From Ophiocordyceps camponoti-saundersi (nom. inval.) (Eukaryota > Ascomycota > Sordariomycetes > Hypocreales > Ophiocordycipitaceae): a stretch of 64,000 bases of DNA. The notes beneath the pieces were generated by a model. It did not search any database. It had not been told where the DNA came from and saw only the letters and a program-made list of their open reading frames with translations. Position numbers and translations under genes: made by a program. Positions 34,870 through 46,422 of this stretch are shown here, one piece after another (position 1 is the first letter of the stretch; each line of letters starts with the position of its first letter). The stretch is from NCBI GenBank assembly GCA_003339415.1, contig PDHQ01000020.1:224141-288140 (forward strand), in the 5' to 3' direction.

Positions 34870-36754
34870 ATGGTTCCCCCTCCCGACCGTCTCGAGGCCT
34901 CCTTACAGGACTTCGAGGCCCCCGTCAGCCCGACGAGCATGCGCCACTCTTCGGCCCTCCCCAGCGAGCCCCCCATGGAAGACGGCGAGGATTCGGACAC
35001 AGCTTCCGCAGGTGGCTACTCGCCCCCGGCATGGCGCAACCTAGGAAACGGCGATCGCAGCCGAGGCTTCTGGAACCCGCCCATGGCTCGCTATAGACCC
35101 TTTTCTCCCGTCTCCGACGACTGCCCGAGCGACGACGACGAGGTCCTCGAAAAGGCCATCCGTACCCGCCTGCCTCAGGGGAGCATGAGCCCGGAAAAGG
35201 GCCGGTCGCCGAGCCCGGAGCGCGTCCGCCGGACCGTCACCGCTACCCCGGCGAGGCTGACTACCAAGAGTCAGACGCCCAAGCTGGCCCTGGCCGAGAT
35301 GGCGCCGTCGCCGCAACCGGAGAATTGTGAGTGCCGTATGCCCTCTCTACAGAAGATGTATAGCTCTGGGGGCTGACGAAAGGCCTGGGGAATGTTTCGC
35401 AACGTCGACCAGATATCCGCTTCGCCGTCCGCGCCGAGGTCCTGCAGCGGACTCGGCCAATCGAGGGAGCGCTCGCCTTTCTCCAGAAGCAGTATCGCTA
35501 TTTCACCTCGAGCTGGGCCTCGGTCCTCACGAGCCTCGTCATCGCCCTGCTGTGCGTCTCGACGGCCAAGACGCTGGTTAAGCCGGCTGCGCCGCGGCCC
35601 GTCGGTGACCTGGTCAAGGTGGCCGGGCTGGCGCGCTCCTTCGAACCGCTCATCTACTTCTCCGAGCCGGCCGTGGCCCACGTGCGCGAGCTGCAGTCGA
35701 CGAGCATCGCCATCTGGGACCTGGGCGAGTCGGTTCGCATCAGCGGCATGGCCGACGCCGGCACCATTGTCCAGAGCCTGGACGCCATCAGCGAGACGAT
35801 GAAGAAACTCGTCCTTGACCTGACGAGGTTTCACACTCACGTCGATGGCGACATTGACGCGTACGATTTTGCCCTCTCTCTCTCTCTCTTTCTATGTCTC
35901 TCTCTTGTTCTTTTTATAGTTCCCTTTGTTCCTGTTGCTGACTGTAAGTTCTTCACGCCGCGAGCAGCATCCTCAACGTCATGGACTGGGCCAAGATGCA
36001 CCTCAACCGGGTCAACATCCGCCCGCCGCCATCTCACCTCTCGCACGCCTACGACAACATCCATAACCTCCTCTCAGACGCCCAAGTTCTCGAGGACGCG
36101 ACGGGCGAGCCGACGCGGCTGGGAAGGCTGACAACGGCCGTCTTCGGCATGAGCAACCCGCAGCGCGAGCAGCGGATGGTGCAGCGGCTCTTCACCGCCT
36201 TCATCTCCACCCTCGAGGAGGCCATCCAGGACGAGCTAGAGCACAGCGTCAGCCTCTTCGCCCTCTTCGACGACATCGACGACCACTTCCTCCGCCTAGC
36301 CCGGTACGTGGCGCACGAGTCCTCGACCCAGGACGAGTTCCACGCCGAGCTCCTTTCCGGCCTATGGGCCAGGATGCTGGGTCCTCGGGCGGCCGAGCTG
36401 CGCAAGTTCGAGAGGAACAAGGCCCTACTCCACAACGTCAGGCAGAAGACGGTCCGGAACAAGGGCAACCTCATCAGCCACCACGGCAAGCTCCTGACGC
36501 TCAAGTCTTCGCTCGAGTCGTTGCGCGGGAAACTCGCTTCGCATCTCGTCCGCGGCCTCAACTCTAGCACGCTCACGCTTGAGGATCAGATTCGTGGCAT
36601 CGCGGGCGTGCGCGATTACCTCTCTGATATCCGTCGTCAGCAGAAGACTAAGGTTATGGAGACGCTTTACTCTATTGATCGGAGTAAGAAGTATGATCTC
36701 ACGCCTGAGATTGGTCGCATCACTGCGGATGAGGAGGAAGCTGCCTCGTTATGA
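34870..36754 (+). CDS. Conserved fungal membrane protein of unknown function
   Basis: Three exons, 34870-35326, 35413-35860, 35968-36754, 563 aa. The start MVPPPDRLEASLQDFEAPVSP fits remembered relatives. The first 150 residues are disordered (GYSPPAWRNLGNGDRS, SMSPEKGRSPSPER). A single hydrophobic helix, SVLTSLVIALLCVSTA, sits near residue 190. The remainder is helical: DLVKVAGLARSFEPLIYFSEPAV, GDIDAILNVMDWAK across intron 2, FGMSNPQREQRMVQRLF, and a coiled-coil C-terminal part (RKFERNKALLHNVRQKTVRNK, TLEDQIRGIAGVRDYL). I recall this as a conserved Sordariomycete family without function; the layout suggests a tail facing the cytosol from an internal membrane (inference). A 183-codon frame from 34545 overlaps the start in another frame. 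Confidence 0.8.
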
Positions 36755-39700
36755 CAATGAGCCGTCCTATCTCTCCTCTCCTCTCTTCCACGCGACTCCT
36801 CCTTCTCCTCCCCCCTTTTTCCCCCTCATCATCCATCCGTTCACGAACCTCATCAACCTTTTTCACGTGGGGAAGAGCAAAATACCTTCATTTCCTCACC
36901 ACCACCCCTTCCCCTGAATTCATTGTACGTATCGAGGCCATCGCCGGAGTTTTTTTTTTTTTCTTCCTTTTTTCCCCTCTCTTTTTCCGCTGTATCTTTT
37001 TTATGCGGTTCTTGGGTTTTTGTATCGGGTGAAAAAAGGAGGGGGGGGCGCGTGTGTGTGTCTTTGTCCTTGTGACTCTGGAGATTTTTTCCCTTTCTTC
37101 ATAACGTGGCCTCCCGAACCTCTATACGCTGTATAAAATCCCCGACAGAGAGAACCAAAAAAAACATGATAAAAAATAGTAAAAATAAGAATTATATGAA
37201 AATAATGAAAAACGAAATGAAAACTGAAGAATTGAAGCGTCTTTGATTGGGCATCTTAGTTCCGTGCAAGAAGAAGATATGAAGGTATGAAAGGAAGATC
37301 CATCTGAGTAGGTCATCTCTGTTAAGTACCAATCAAGGATCTGTCTCGAGATGTATACTGCTATAAAAAAGGGGCAACGCCTGATGTAAGGTGATGATGA
37401 TGATGATCTTGATGATGGACTATAACGGAGGAAGACTGAGTGACAGGCTGAGCCCGGCCCGGGAAACAGGGCCGGCAGTGGTGATGAATGGGTAGGTAGA
37501 GTCTATAGGGTAGGGTGCGCAGCTCAAGTCCTGCCTCATCATGTCCGTGTCTTGACAGCTAGAGTTGGCTGCCCACCTGACTGACTGCATCAAACGAGTC
37601 TAGAGGGCTTCTCCGAAGAAGAGGAAGAAGGCAGCCCTTCGATCGACAACCCCTTCGAGGGTCATGATGATGAATTGTCTGAATTTCCGTACGGCCTCCT
37701 TATCGCAGTGCCGCTTGTGAAATGCCTGCCTGGGTAGTCAGCTGACCAGATAACTCGGCTACTTTCGGGAGGTTGCCCAAGCCACCAATGAGTCCGTCCT
37801 GTGAAAAGCCATCTTCACTCTCTCTCAGTCTCCGCCGCCATTTCCTATCTGCCTTTCATTCGTAGAGTCTCGAAGAAAGTGTGAAAAAAGCATCAGAGTG
37901 GTCCAGTTATGTTACTCATCCTCCTCACCATCGTCAGTTAACATCTCCGCGGCGCGAATCTTGTCCATCATAAGAGATGATATAATCGGTATTGCCAACC
38001 GTGATGATCTCAGGTCAAATTCAGTCCTCCTTCAGCTTCTATAACGGCAGATGAGATATCCGTTAGACTCTTCTTTCAATTCTTATACGTCATGAGGTAA
38101 GTTATCTCTGAGACCGACTTTCACAACCTTAGCCTTCCCCTCTGTCTAGCCTCTTCCTCGGGCCTCGCGAGCGCCCTTGTCTCCGTCATACTCTCAACGT
38201 CTTCACGATAACCTTCCAACGTGGCCTTTGCTTCTTCTGCCCGTCATTTCCGCCGTAGTCCCTCTTGCACTTTCGGAGCGGCCTTGTTCTCTGAGAGTGC
38301 CAAAACGCCATCGACGTGCCAGCGGGGGGGACCCGAGTCGGAACTGTCTCCATGTTCATGTTCATGTTCATCTTCATCTCCATGGTCCAGGTTTCTTTAC
38401 AGTGAGAAACTTGCTCAACTTTCAATGCTGACTGTGAATTTCTCATACAATCGAGGGTCTGAGTCTCTAGGTTTGCCCGTCCTCTTCTTTTTTAGCACGA
38501 TGCCTCCCTTTCCCATCTCTGCTTTCCTGATTATCATCAACGTACGCTTTTCGACAACCTTTATATAACTGCCATCTTTCTTCTCATTCTTCAAGGCCCG
38601 GGCCCGTAATTTAGAAGATAGGTATGAGCCGCCATTCCTCTGATAGCCAAAGCAGGGGGTCAAAAGCCCGTCTCACCGGCGAGCATCTCCCATAATGAAA
38701 ATTATTATCCTTTAGCTAAAAACACCATCCGCACATCTTCGTAGCCCCTTTGCTCGACCTTGAAAGGCCTTCTCAACTTGGTTCGGGAATTTTCTCCCCC
38801 CCCTGTCGGCTGGTCTGCCTGCCTCTCTCTTGTTCACGAAGAAGACCGACGCATCTCTCCTGTCCAAGCTTAGGCAGACCCCAAGGTCCCGACTCTCCTC
38901 TCCACCCGTAAACAACTTCCCCCGACTAAAACCATGCAATCACTGACAAGCTCCTTTCTCACCATTATCCCCTTCACGGAAACAGGATCCGATCTCGGCA
39001 CTGAATCAGACTTGTTTTCCTAACGGAGCCCTTTTCATGATAGGTCCGCCACCACACGTTGCCTTACGCCGAGATCACTTATCCGACCCGGTCCAGGCCG
39101 CCGTGTCTACTTGTATGCGCCGTACGGCTGCGCTGTCTTGGTCAAGGGGATCCTCCAAGTACCCTCTTGCCCTCCGCCGGATTTGAACCGACTGCCTCTC
39201 TGCTGAGGTCATTCCAGGTGCATCACCATAGCACGGGGACTGCCTCGCTGCCCATGAATATCACGCAAGAGGCGAATCTCGACGACTCCCCAAGCGCCGA
39301 CGTCACCTCCGCCATCCTTCGGACATAGTTGCCAGAAGCGGCGAGCTCCGCATCCGATTGTCGGACATGCAGTTCTCGACGGCGCGAAGCGCGTCAATGG
39401 TCACGTAGCGCTGACACAGGGGGTTGCAAATCGAATGAGGACACCTCTGAGGCATAATGCTATCTGCGGATCCCACGATGTTCGCGGTTTGCGGTAGGTT
39501 TCGTAAAGAAACTCAAAACGCTAAACTCAGGAAAGCATCTGCCAACAAAAAACGTCCTAACCCTCATGCCTCTGCAGGCCGTCTCGTACAATCTCTGCTC
39601 GTCTGTCCGACCTGACGTCTCGCAACTGCCTCCTTGCAGTCGCCCGACAACCTGAGATTTTGTTCCCTCAAAAAGCATTAAGGCGGCCAGTGCAAAGTAG

Positions 39701-40024
39701 CACTCCAGTCCTTGAGATGGTGGGAGGCCGCCAACAATCTATGTAGTGTCGCGGGATGGGTAGTCTCGTGGTAGTTTTTTTTCACCGAAAGCATGTTCTT
39801 CGAATCGAAGAAAAGAAGAAAAAAATGAAAAGGCATCTCCTACCCTTCCTTTGCCAACGCCAATGCAATGCGAAATAATGTGATACAAGGGGGCTCCATA
39901 CCGATTTGGTTGTGTCCTACCAAAGGGGGAGCCAGGTGAAAAAGCAATCGTGATATCGTGACCGAGGGTCTAGTCGTACAAACCAACGGAAGGCGACATC
40001 GCAGAAGTAAGACGCCGATGGCAT
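36755..40024. other. Intergenic, mostly unrecognised
   Basis: 3.3 kb between the membrane protein and the 3' end of the TBP gene. The only coding-like trace is the decayed minus-strand frame at about 37.95-38.33 kb. A GATGAT run occurs at 37392-37412 and an ATGAAC-type repeat at 38350-38385. A tRNA-like stretch near 39.2 kb was rejected. Confidence 0.45.
37950..38325 (-). pseudogene. Decayed ORF with TGA stops
   Basis: On the minus strand one frame reads coding-like helical sequence (RAEEAKATLEGYREDVESM, PEEEARQRGRLRL, KSLTDISSAVIEAEGGLNL) broken by four stops, all TGA and all explainable as CGA-to-TGA, the change produced by C-to-T mutation. Further on the coding signal moves to another frame (RSSRLAIPIISSLMMDKIRAAEML). 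Family not recognised. It could also be a chance pattern. Confidence 0.35.
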
Positions 40025-40971
40025 TTAAACTTTGCGGAAGTCTGTCCAAGGAGAGTCAGCCACAGTTTAAAGCGAGAAAAAAGAACTGAAAACTGACCTT
40101 GGAGAACGGGATAGATCATCTCGAAAGCCTGATAAATCTCCTCTCGAACCTTGGCGCCGGTCAAGACAATCTTGCCGCTGACGAAGATCAAGAGAACGAT
40201 CTTTGGCTTGATCATGCGGTAAATGAGACCCGGGAAGAGCTCAGGCTCGTAAGAGCTAAAGTTGTGATGGCGCGATGCCAAACCCTCGAGACGAATCGGA
40301 AACTTGATGTCGCAAGAACCCACGATGTTCTGGATCTTGAAGTCGGTGAACTTGGCATTGAAGCCAAGCTTCTGGATGATGCGAGCATACTTGCGGGAAG
40401 CAAGCTTCGAGTCGTCCTCAGATTTGGCACCGGTCACAACCATTTTGCCGCTGGCAAAGATCAAGGCAGTGGTCTTGGGATCGCGAATACGCATGATGAC
40501 AGCGGCGAAACGCTGCGACAAGTCAGCTCAAGGCCGGAGGAAATGTGAGGTGCGAAGGATAGGGGAAGAAAAAATTTGCGAATGATCAACATACCTTGGG
40601 ATTGTACTCAGCGTTTCTGGCGTGGAGAGCAATCGTCTTCAAGTCCAAGCGGCAATCGAGATTGACCGTGGCGACGATGTTCCTTGTGATCAAATTAAGT
40701 AAAGCAATGCTCTTCAGTTTGAGGAAGATACATACTGCAAGGTAGGCGTGATTCCACTGGGCCCCTGGGTCGCGGCAGGCGTGGCGGCAGGCGTAGCGGG
40801 AGTGACTCCGTTTCCGTTCGCCGCCTGCTGGGCGTTGACACCAGGACGCTGCGACATATCGCTCGAGGGCGGCGTCAACTCGTTGGTGGCTCCGGGGAAC
40901 GACAACGAGCCGGGCGCAGTGAAGGCCTTGGCCTGAGCCGCGTTGGAAGGATGGGTCTGAATGCTCTCCAT
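40025..40971 (-). CDS. TBP1: TATA-box-binding protein
   Basis: Four exons on the minus strand, 40971-40736, 40682-40595, 40512-40098, 40041-40025, 251 aa; the last exon encodes only the final residues DFRKV. The first 70 residues are a species-variable Pro/Ala-rich tail. The core then has the two saddle repeats: [53 protein letters not shown] and [21 protein letters not shown], then [37 protein letters not shown]. Near-identity to other fungal TBPs makes the call certain. It nucleates transcription by RNA polymerases I, II and III in the nucleus. Introns are 53, 82 and 56 bp. The 3' neighbour side is gene-free, and the 5' side has no close partner, so it has its own promoter. Confidence 0.97.
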
Positions 40972-43900
40972 TTTTTTCCCAGGCGACGAGACAGATGCAG
41001 ATGACGTGAAGATGACGCTGAGCTGACCTAAAAATGTCGTTAGTGACGATGCAGGGACGAAGCGTAAGGCGTAGGGGAATGCGTAGTTGTGATAAATGCG
41101 AGGTGGCAGCGAACTCAGATTTTGAGAGACGAATAGTTTTTGGGAGGAAGAGAAAAAAATTTTCAGGGCAGTGGACGGGGAAGAAATATGCTATAAAACA
41201 GCGGTGCTAGGGGACTGGCCAGGCCAACAGACGTTCGCCAGTTGGTTTGCCAGCTGCCAGGCAGTGCAGGAGCGCGGGAGGTAGAAAGGCGAAAACAGCG
41301 GTATTAAACCAGACAATGAAAAGGTTCAACATACCACTTGCGGGAGATAAACAAGTGAATGCCTCCCCTACAAATGACGCTCAAGCGAGACGGATCTTGC
41401 GACGGTCCCCCGGAGGTCCAGGCGAAAACGCAGCAGACAGACCGAACCGAGAGAGTGCGATGTCGTCGACAGCGATCGGCTCTCCTTTACTTTTGAAAAG
41501 CAACTCTTTTCTCTTGTGTTTTTTATTGGTGTCTACGGACGCGCAACGACCCGATGGCGACGACGACGACGGCGGACGGTATTCGCTCCTTTGTCTTGTG
41601 CGTGGTCAACGAGGTCGAGCACAGCGGCGGGAAGTAACGTGTCCCGGATTCCAACGGTCCCTGATCGAATCGGCCTGCGAGGCGGCAGGATCTCGCGGTC
41701 TCCTAGTGTCACACGGCCTGAAGTCTGTGATGATGGAAGGGGGAGGGAGAGAAAAGGGAGAGAGAGAGAGAGAAGTTTGCGATGTCAGCCAGGCAAGGAA
41801 GTGGGGCGTGACGTCGAGTGAAATTTTTTTTCTCCCCAAAAGAGGGAAGGTAGAAGGGCGGGGAGGGGGGGAGGGAGAAGGCCTTCTGAGCGTGTAGGGT
41901 ACGCAGGTACAAGCCAGGCCGACGTCGGGACTGCCGCGCAGGAAAAAGGGCTATCACACGGGCGCGGGGGGGGGGGATGGCCTGGGTACTTATATTTTTG
42001 GCACCCGCAGCCCCAAGGCATTTCCCAGGCAACAGCGGACTGTGTGGTACCGCCGCGGGCAGGCTAGGCCTGATGTTAGCGCGTGCGCTAGCGTCGACGC
42101 CAGCCAATCAGCTCATGGGGTCGCCTTGACTTTATCTCCTCGGACCCCACTCTGCAGCCCAGTCCAACCCCAACAGGACCCCCCCCCCCCTGAGGTAGCG
42201 AAGAGGTACCGCGATAGCAGACAGTTGCTTGCGGTACTCAAACCACCTGGCACGGACGAGGCTCTAGTACCAGGTCGTAGTAGTAGTAGTGGGCGCGCGT
42301 CGCATGTCGCATTGCTTCCGGATGGGAGGTGGCTTCTTCCTTTTGTTATGTATTGTTCGTCCGCCATCGCCCGCTTCTCTTCTTTTTCATTTTCACTCAC
42401 TCTGCCACCACCATTTTTTCTTTCCCCGCGCGGGCGCGATCCCCCATCGAACGCCACAGCCTCGATCCGAGAGATAGTCGACTTTCGATGCTCGCTGTTC
42501 GTCGACGTCTCTTCGAATGTCCACTGCGCCTCTGCAAGCTGCCGCCATCACACGCACCTACATGAGCAGCTCGCCTCAACGGAATCAAATGGAAAAAGGG
42601 GGAATGGGGAGGGGGCAAAAGGGAGACAGGCCTTGAAAGAAAAAAAAAAAGGGGGCGGCCACTGTTCGGGCGGCAGGAAATTATGGGCTATCGGTTGGCT
42701 GCGCAGCCACTCAGTCCCCCCCCCCCCCTTACTGCTCCTCCCTCTCTACGAAAGGGGGGGGGGGCAAAAAGTCCACTGATGCCCACCAGCCATTCATCCC
42801 GAAATTGCTTCTGGTCACCCCTTCGACTGGCCCCCCTCGCATACAATGCGGACCACAAGAGACGGCATTCTGAGACAAGTCACCTCTGCCCCTGGATTGA
42901 TGCAAGCCAGAGGAGAGAGAGAGAGAGAGTATCAGGTCGCGATCATCGATATCAACAACAACAACTGGATGGCCGTACTCATGACGCAGCTTCTCACACA
43001 TTTACGCCATACATATGTCGCCGGAGCCGCGCGGCCGACAACCACAAACACGTCTCGCGCGATTCGTGATGATGGACCCCAAATGGTAAAGTGAGAGAGT
43101 GAGTCATGGACTCGTCCAACCATGCGCGTGTCGTGGCCCCAACTGTGGCCCGCCTATTTGCGCCGCCTTCATTGGCTGGCAAATTAAATCCGTCCAGGAT
43201 ACCCTGGGGGGGGGGCGGCCGCCATCGTCGTCTGCGTCTCACCGCGATGCGCGCCTCAGAGACGGCAGCCATGCCGAGAGGCACCCGTTCATGTTGCTTG
43301 CTCGCATTTACTACCGTGGTAATGCTCCTCCCCCTTTCTCACGCACCGCCGCCATGTTGTCATGGGCAGCAGCAGCAGCAGCAAGTTGAAAAACCTTTTG
43401 TCGTCGACTCGCAGGTACCCGCTGCTCGCAGTGGGTGTGTGGCACTTCTCGCGACACAGCCCCAGTTGTGTGGCCCGTCCGCAACAAGTACCGCACTAAC
43501 AATTTCTCACCCTTGCAACTTGGTGTGACTCGCCGGTCCCGTCTCCGGTCTTGCCCCGGTCCTTCCGGTACCTCACCGGCAGAAGCAAAGACTCGTCTCA
43601 CGGCCAAACTCGTCTCGTCACGCAATTCCGATCCCCTCTCTATGCTTCCTTTTTCCTCCCTTATCTCTTCGCTAGATTTTCCCGCGATCCTTTCCATTGC
43701 CGATTGACACCTGTTGACTGCAGAAAGCTTCAACCTAGGTATGTACCGTGTACCGTACGAGTATCCTCATGCGCACGACCGGCAATTCATCGCCTTGTCG
43801 CCCGTGTTCGTGATTCGATTCAGGGTTTTGCACTGGAACGGACACGTGGAATGTCCGCGCGCGACTCCCGCCCTTGTCTCACGTCAACACCCAGCACATA

Positions 43901-44102
43901 AACTCTGTTCTTGCAAGTCGTGTGTTGTTGGTTTGACGCCTTTTATGACGCACGCCCCCCCCCCCTTTCCCCCCTCGTCCATCCCAGAACCCCCGCTTCG
44001 GCATGCCAGCATGTTCTCGGGACAAGTGCGCGAAAGTCGTCTTTCTTTCTTTTTTCTTTGCGCCAAGAGCCGAAGCCGAGAATCCGGATCCGACGCGTCT
44101 CG
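40972..44102. other. Intergenic region
   Basis: 3.1 kb with no recognised gene. Open frames here (for example 41247-41897 and 42042-42779) contain simple-sequence runs and no family signature. Short G/C homopolymers are frequent (41967-41977, 42179-42190, 42718-42728, 43206-43214). The TBP promoter lies at the left end. Confidence 0.45.
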
Positions 44103-46079
44103 TCAAGTCATGTAATATTTGGGACCTTCGCCTCCTTGAGGCACTTGCCAGTTGATGTCCTGCTGAGGAGCCTTGATATCACACGTCTTGCAGTGGATGC
44201 AGCTTTGTCCAGACCTACGTCAGCTTCGCCGGACCTTTGCAAAAAAAGATGGGGAGATAAGAGAAGTCTGGGGGGGGGGGGGGGATAAAAGGTCTCACTT
44301 CTGGGCATTGATTTGGAATCTCACTCCGTACGGTCTCGACTCGTCCTCGACGTATTCGTACACCCCGGCCGGACAAAAGCGATTTTCTAGCCCCTTGAAC
44401 ACGGGATAGGCCTTTTCGCCATGGGCTTCCCAGTCGGCCACCTGCAAATGAACCGGCTGGTCTTCTTCGTGGTTGGTGCCAGTGCGAGAGACGCTGGTGA
44501 GTATGTCGAAGCTGATTTTTCCGTCAGGCTTGGCGTATTCGATCTTGGGGTAACGATCCGCCGGCTGGGTGGCGGCGTAATCGGGCTCTTTGTGCTTCAA
44601 CGTCCAGGGTACCCTGCCCCTGAACACAAAGGCTTCGAGACCGGAATAGGCCAGGCCGCCGTAGATGCCAAGGGGCGTGTGAAAGGAAGGGCGCATGTTG
44701 CGTACCTCCCTGAGCTCCTTCCAGACGGAAGACTTTCGAAGAGACTCCTCGTAGTCGTAGAGGAAGACGGTGCCGTCGCTGCTCTGACTCAGGGCCGTCC
44801 ACGCCGCGTCGGCCGCCAGCATGCCCGACTTCATGGCGTTGTGGGTGCCCTTGACCTTGGGGACGTTGACGAAGCCGGCCGAGTCGCCGATCAGGGCACC
44901 GCCGGGGAAGGCGACCTTGGGGATGGACTGAAATCCGCCCTCGACCAAGGCGCGGGCGCCATACGAGATGCACTTGCCGCCTTCTAGGACCTTGCTAAAC
45001 AGCGGATGGTGCTTCAGCTTCTGAAACTCCTGGTAAGGCGACAGCCACGGGTTCCGGTAGTCGAGCGAGACGACCAGCCCCAGCGACACGAGGTTATCGC
45101 CAAAGTGGTACATGAAGGAACCGCCGTAGACGTCTCTGGGCAGCGGGTAGCCCATGGCGTGGACGACGCGGCCGCTCTCAAAGTTGGCCGGGTCGACTTC
45201 CCACACCTCTTTAAGGCCGAGACCGTACGTCTGGTGCTGGCTGTCCTTTCGCAGGTCGAACTTGTTGATGACTTGCTTGCTGAGGCTGCCGTGGCAACCC
45301 TCGGCGAAGAGGGTGACCCTTGCGTGGAACTCCATGCCAGGCTCGTACGTGTCTTTGGGGCGGCCATCTCGGCCGATGCCGAGGTCGTTTGTGGCCACGC
45401 CCTTGACGGAACCGTCCGAGGCGTAGAGGACCTCCGCGGCGGCGAAGCCGGGGTAGACCTCGACGCCAACCTCCTCGGCCTGCTCGCCGAGCCACTTGAC
45501 GAACTGGTTGAGGCTTACGATGTAGTTTCCGTGATTGCCCATCTGCGGCGGCGCCGGCAGCGGGATGGCGGCCGTGCGCGTGAGGAAGCGCATCTGGTCC
45601 GCCCCGGCCGGCGTCGCATACTTGAACCGAGAGGCGTTGTCCTCGTCCAGCCAATTGGGCAGAAGTTCCTGCACCGACGACGGCTGAAGCACCGCGCCGG
45701 AGAGAATATGCGCCCCGACGTCGCCGGCCTTTTCCAGGACTAGCACGCGGAAGTCGTCGCGGCCCGCTTGGCCGGCCAGCTGCTTTAGCCGGATCGCGGC
45801 GCTCATGCCAGCCGGGCCTCCGCCGACGATGCAAACATCCACCTGATCCGACTCACGCTCGACGGCCCGACTCGACTCGTCCTCGGTCGTCTGTCGCTGC
45901 CGGCGCGTTATACCACCGCTGAAATACCGTCTCGGTATCGTCGGGCAGGCGGCGCGGAACCGACGTGGACGAGGCGATGCGCGGAGGAGCACAGGCCGCG
46001 TACAGCAAAAGACTGCTGGGCGAGGGACGCGCGGCGCGGCGCATCTCGACAGCGTAACGACGGCTGATGGGGCCGTCAT
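44103..46079 (-). CDS. Electron transfer flavoprotein:ubiquinone oxidoreductase, mitochondrial
   Basis: Two exons, 46079-44299 and 44214-44103, 630 aa. The first in-frame ATG is at 46079, giving an Arg-rich, acid-free presequence ([20 protein letters not shown]) for matrix import. The FAD site [14 protein letters not shown] starts near residue 84. Family marks include [54 protein letters not shown] and the C-terminal 4Fe-4S cysteines: one in [10 protein letters not shown] and three in CIHCKTC, which sit in the small second exon. The enzyme passes electrons from beta-oxidation and amino-acid dehydrogenases (through ETF) to ubiquinone at the inner membrane. The frame is open for 43 codons upstream but without ATG. 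The RIP-mutated retrotransposon begins 213 bp upstream, probably within or next to its promoter. Confidence 0.95.
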
Positions 46080-46286
46080 CTCGTCTTGCCTGGCCTTTTG
46101 CTGTTGATCGCGCACGACGAGGGTGAGAGGATGAAAGGGTGGATGATTGTCATCGTCTTTTCGGCTATTGGTCCGCAAAGTAGCGTCGTCCGGATGATCG
46201 GGACGCAAACAGCCGAAGGAAGCCGATCTTGGAGTCGCTGCACGTGCTCGTCACCAGCTTTATCGATAGTGGCGAAGACTACCTCG

Positions 46287-46291
46287 GATAC
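46287..46291 (+). repeat. Target-site duplication, left
   Basis: GATAC directly before the left LTR; the same five bases follow the right LTR at 53902-53906. A 5-bp duplication is usual for Ty3/Gypsy integrases. Confidence 0.85.
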
Positions 46292-46422
46292 TATGGCCGT
46301 AGGCCACGTGCGTATGCACGTGACACACCTATCTATATATATATTAGCTTAGCTCGGCTATATAGGGCTCTGGCCATAGAATATAAGATTATTATATCCT
46401 ATACTTATCGTGCTATTATATA
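46292..46422 (+). repeat. Left LTR, mostly unmutated
   Basis: 131 bp. Its first third keeps CA/TG sites (GGCCACGTGCGTATGCACGTG, an imperfect palindrome) that the right LTR has lost. Its last bases are mutated. Confidence 0.93.

Noticed and set aside
39169..39245. tRNA-like stretch on the minus strand (GGTTCAAATCC T-loop, GTGC...GCAC D-arm)
   Set aside because: The acceptor stem does not pair and no anticodon loop with U33 fits, so it is at most a degenerate tRNA-like sequence.
41247..42779. Two plus-strand ORFs of over 200 codons
   Set aside because: No family likeness, biased simple sequence, no plausible promoter or introns; GC-rich chance frames.
45006..45743. Long plus-strand ORF inside the ETF-QO gene
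   Set aside because: Antisense shadow of a certain gene.
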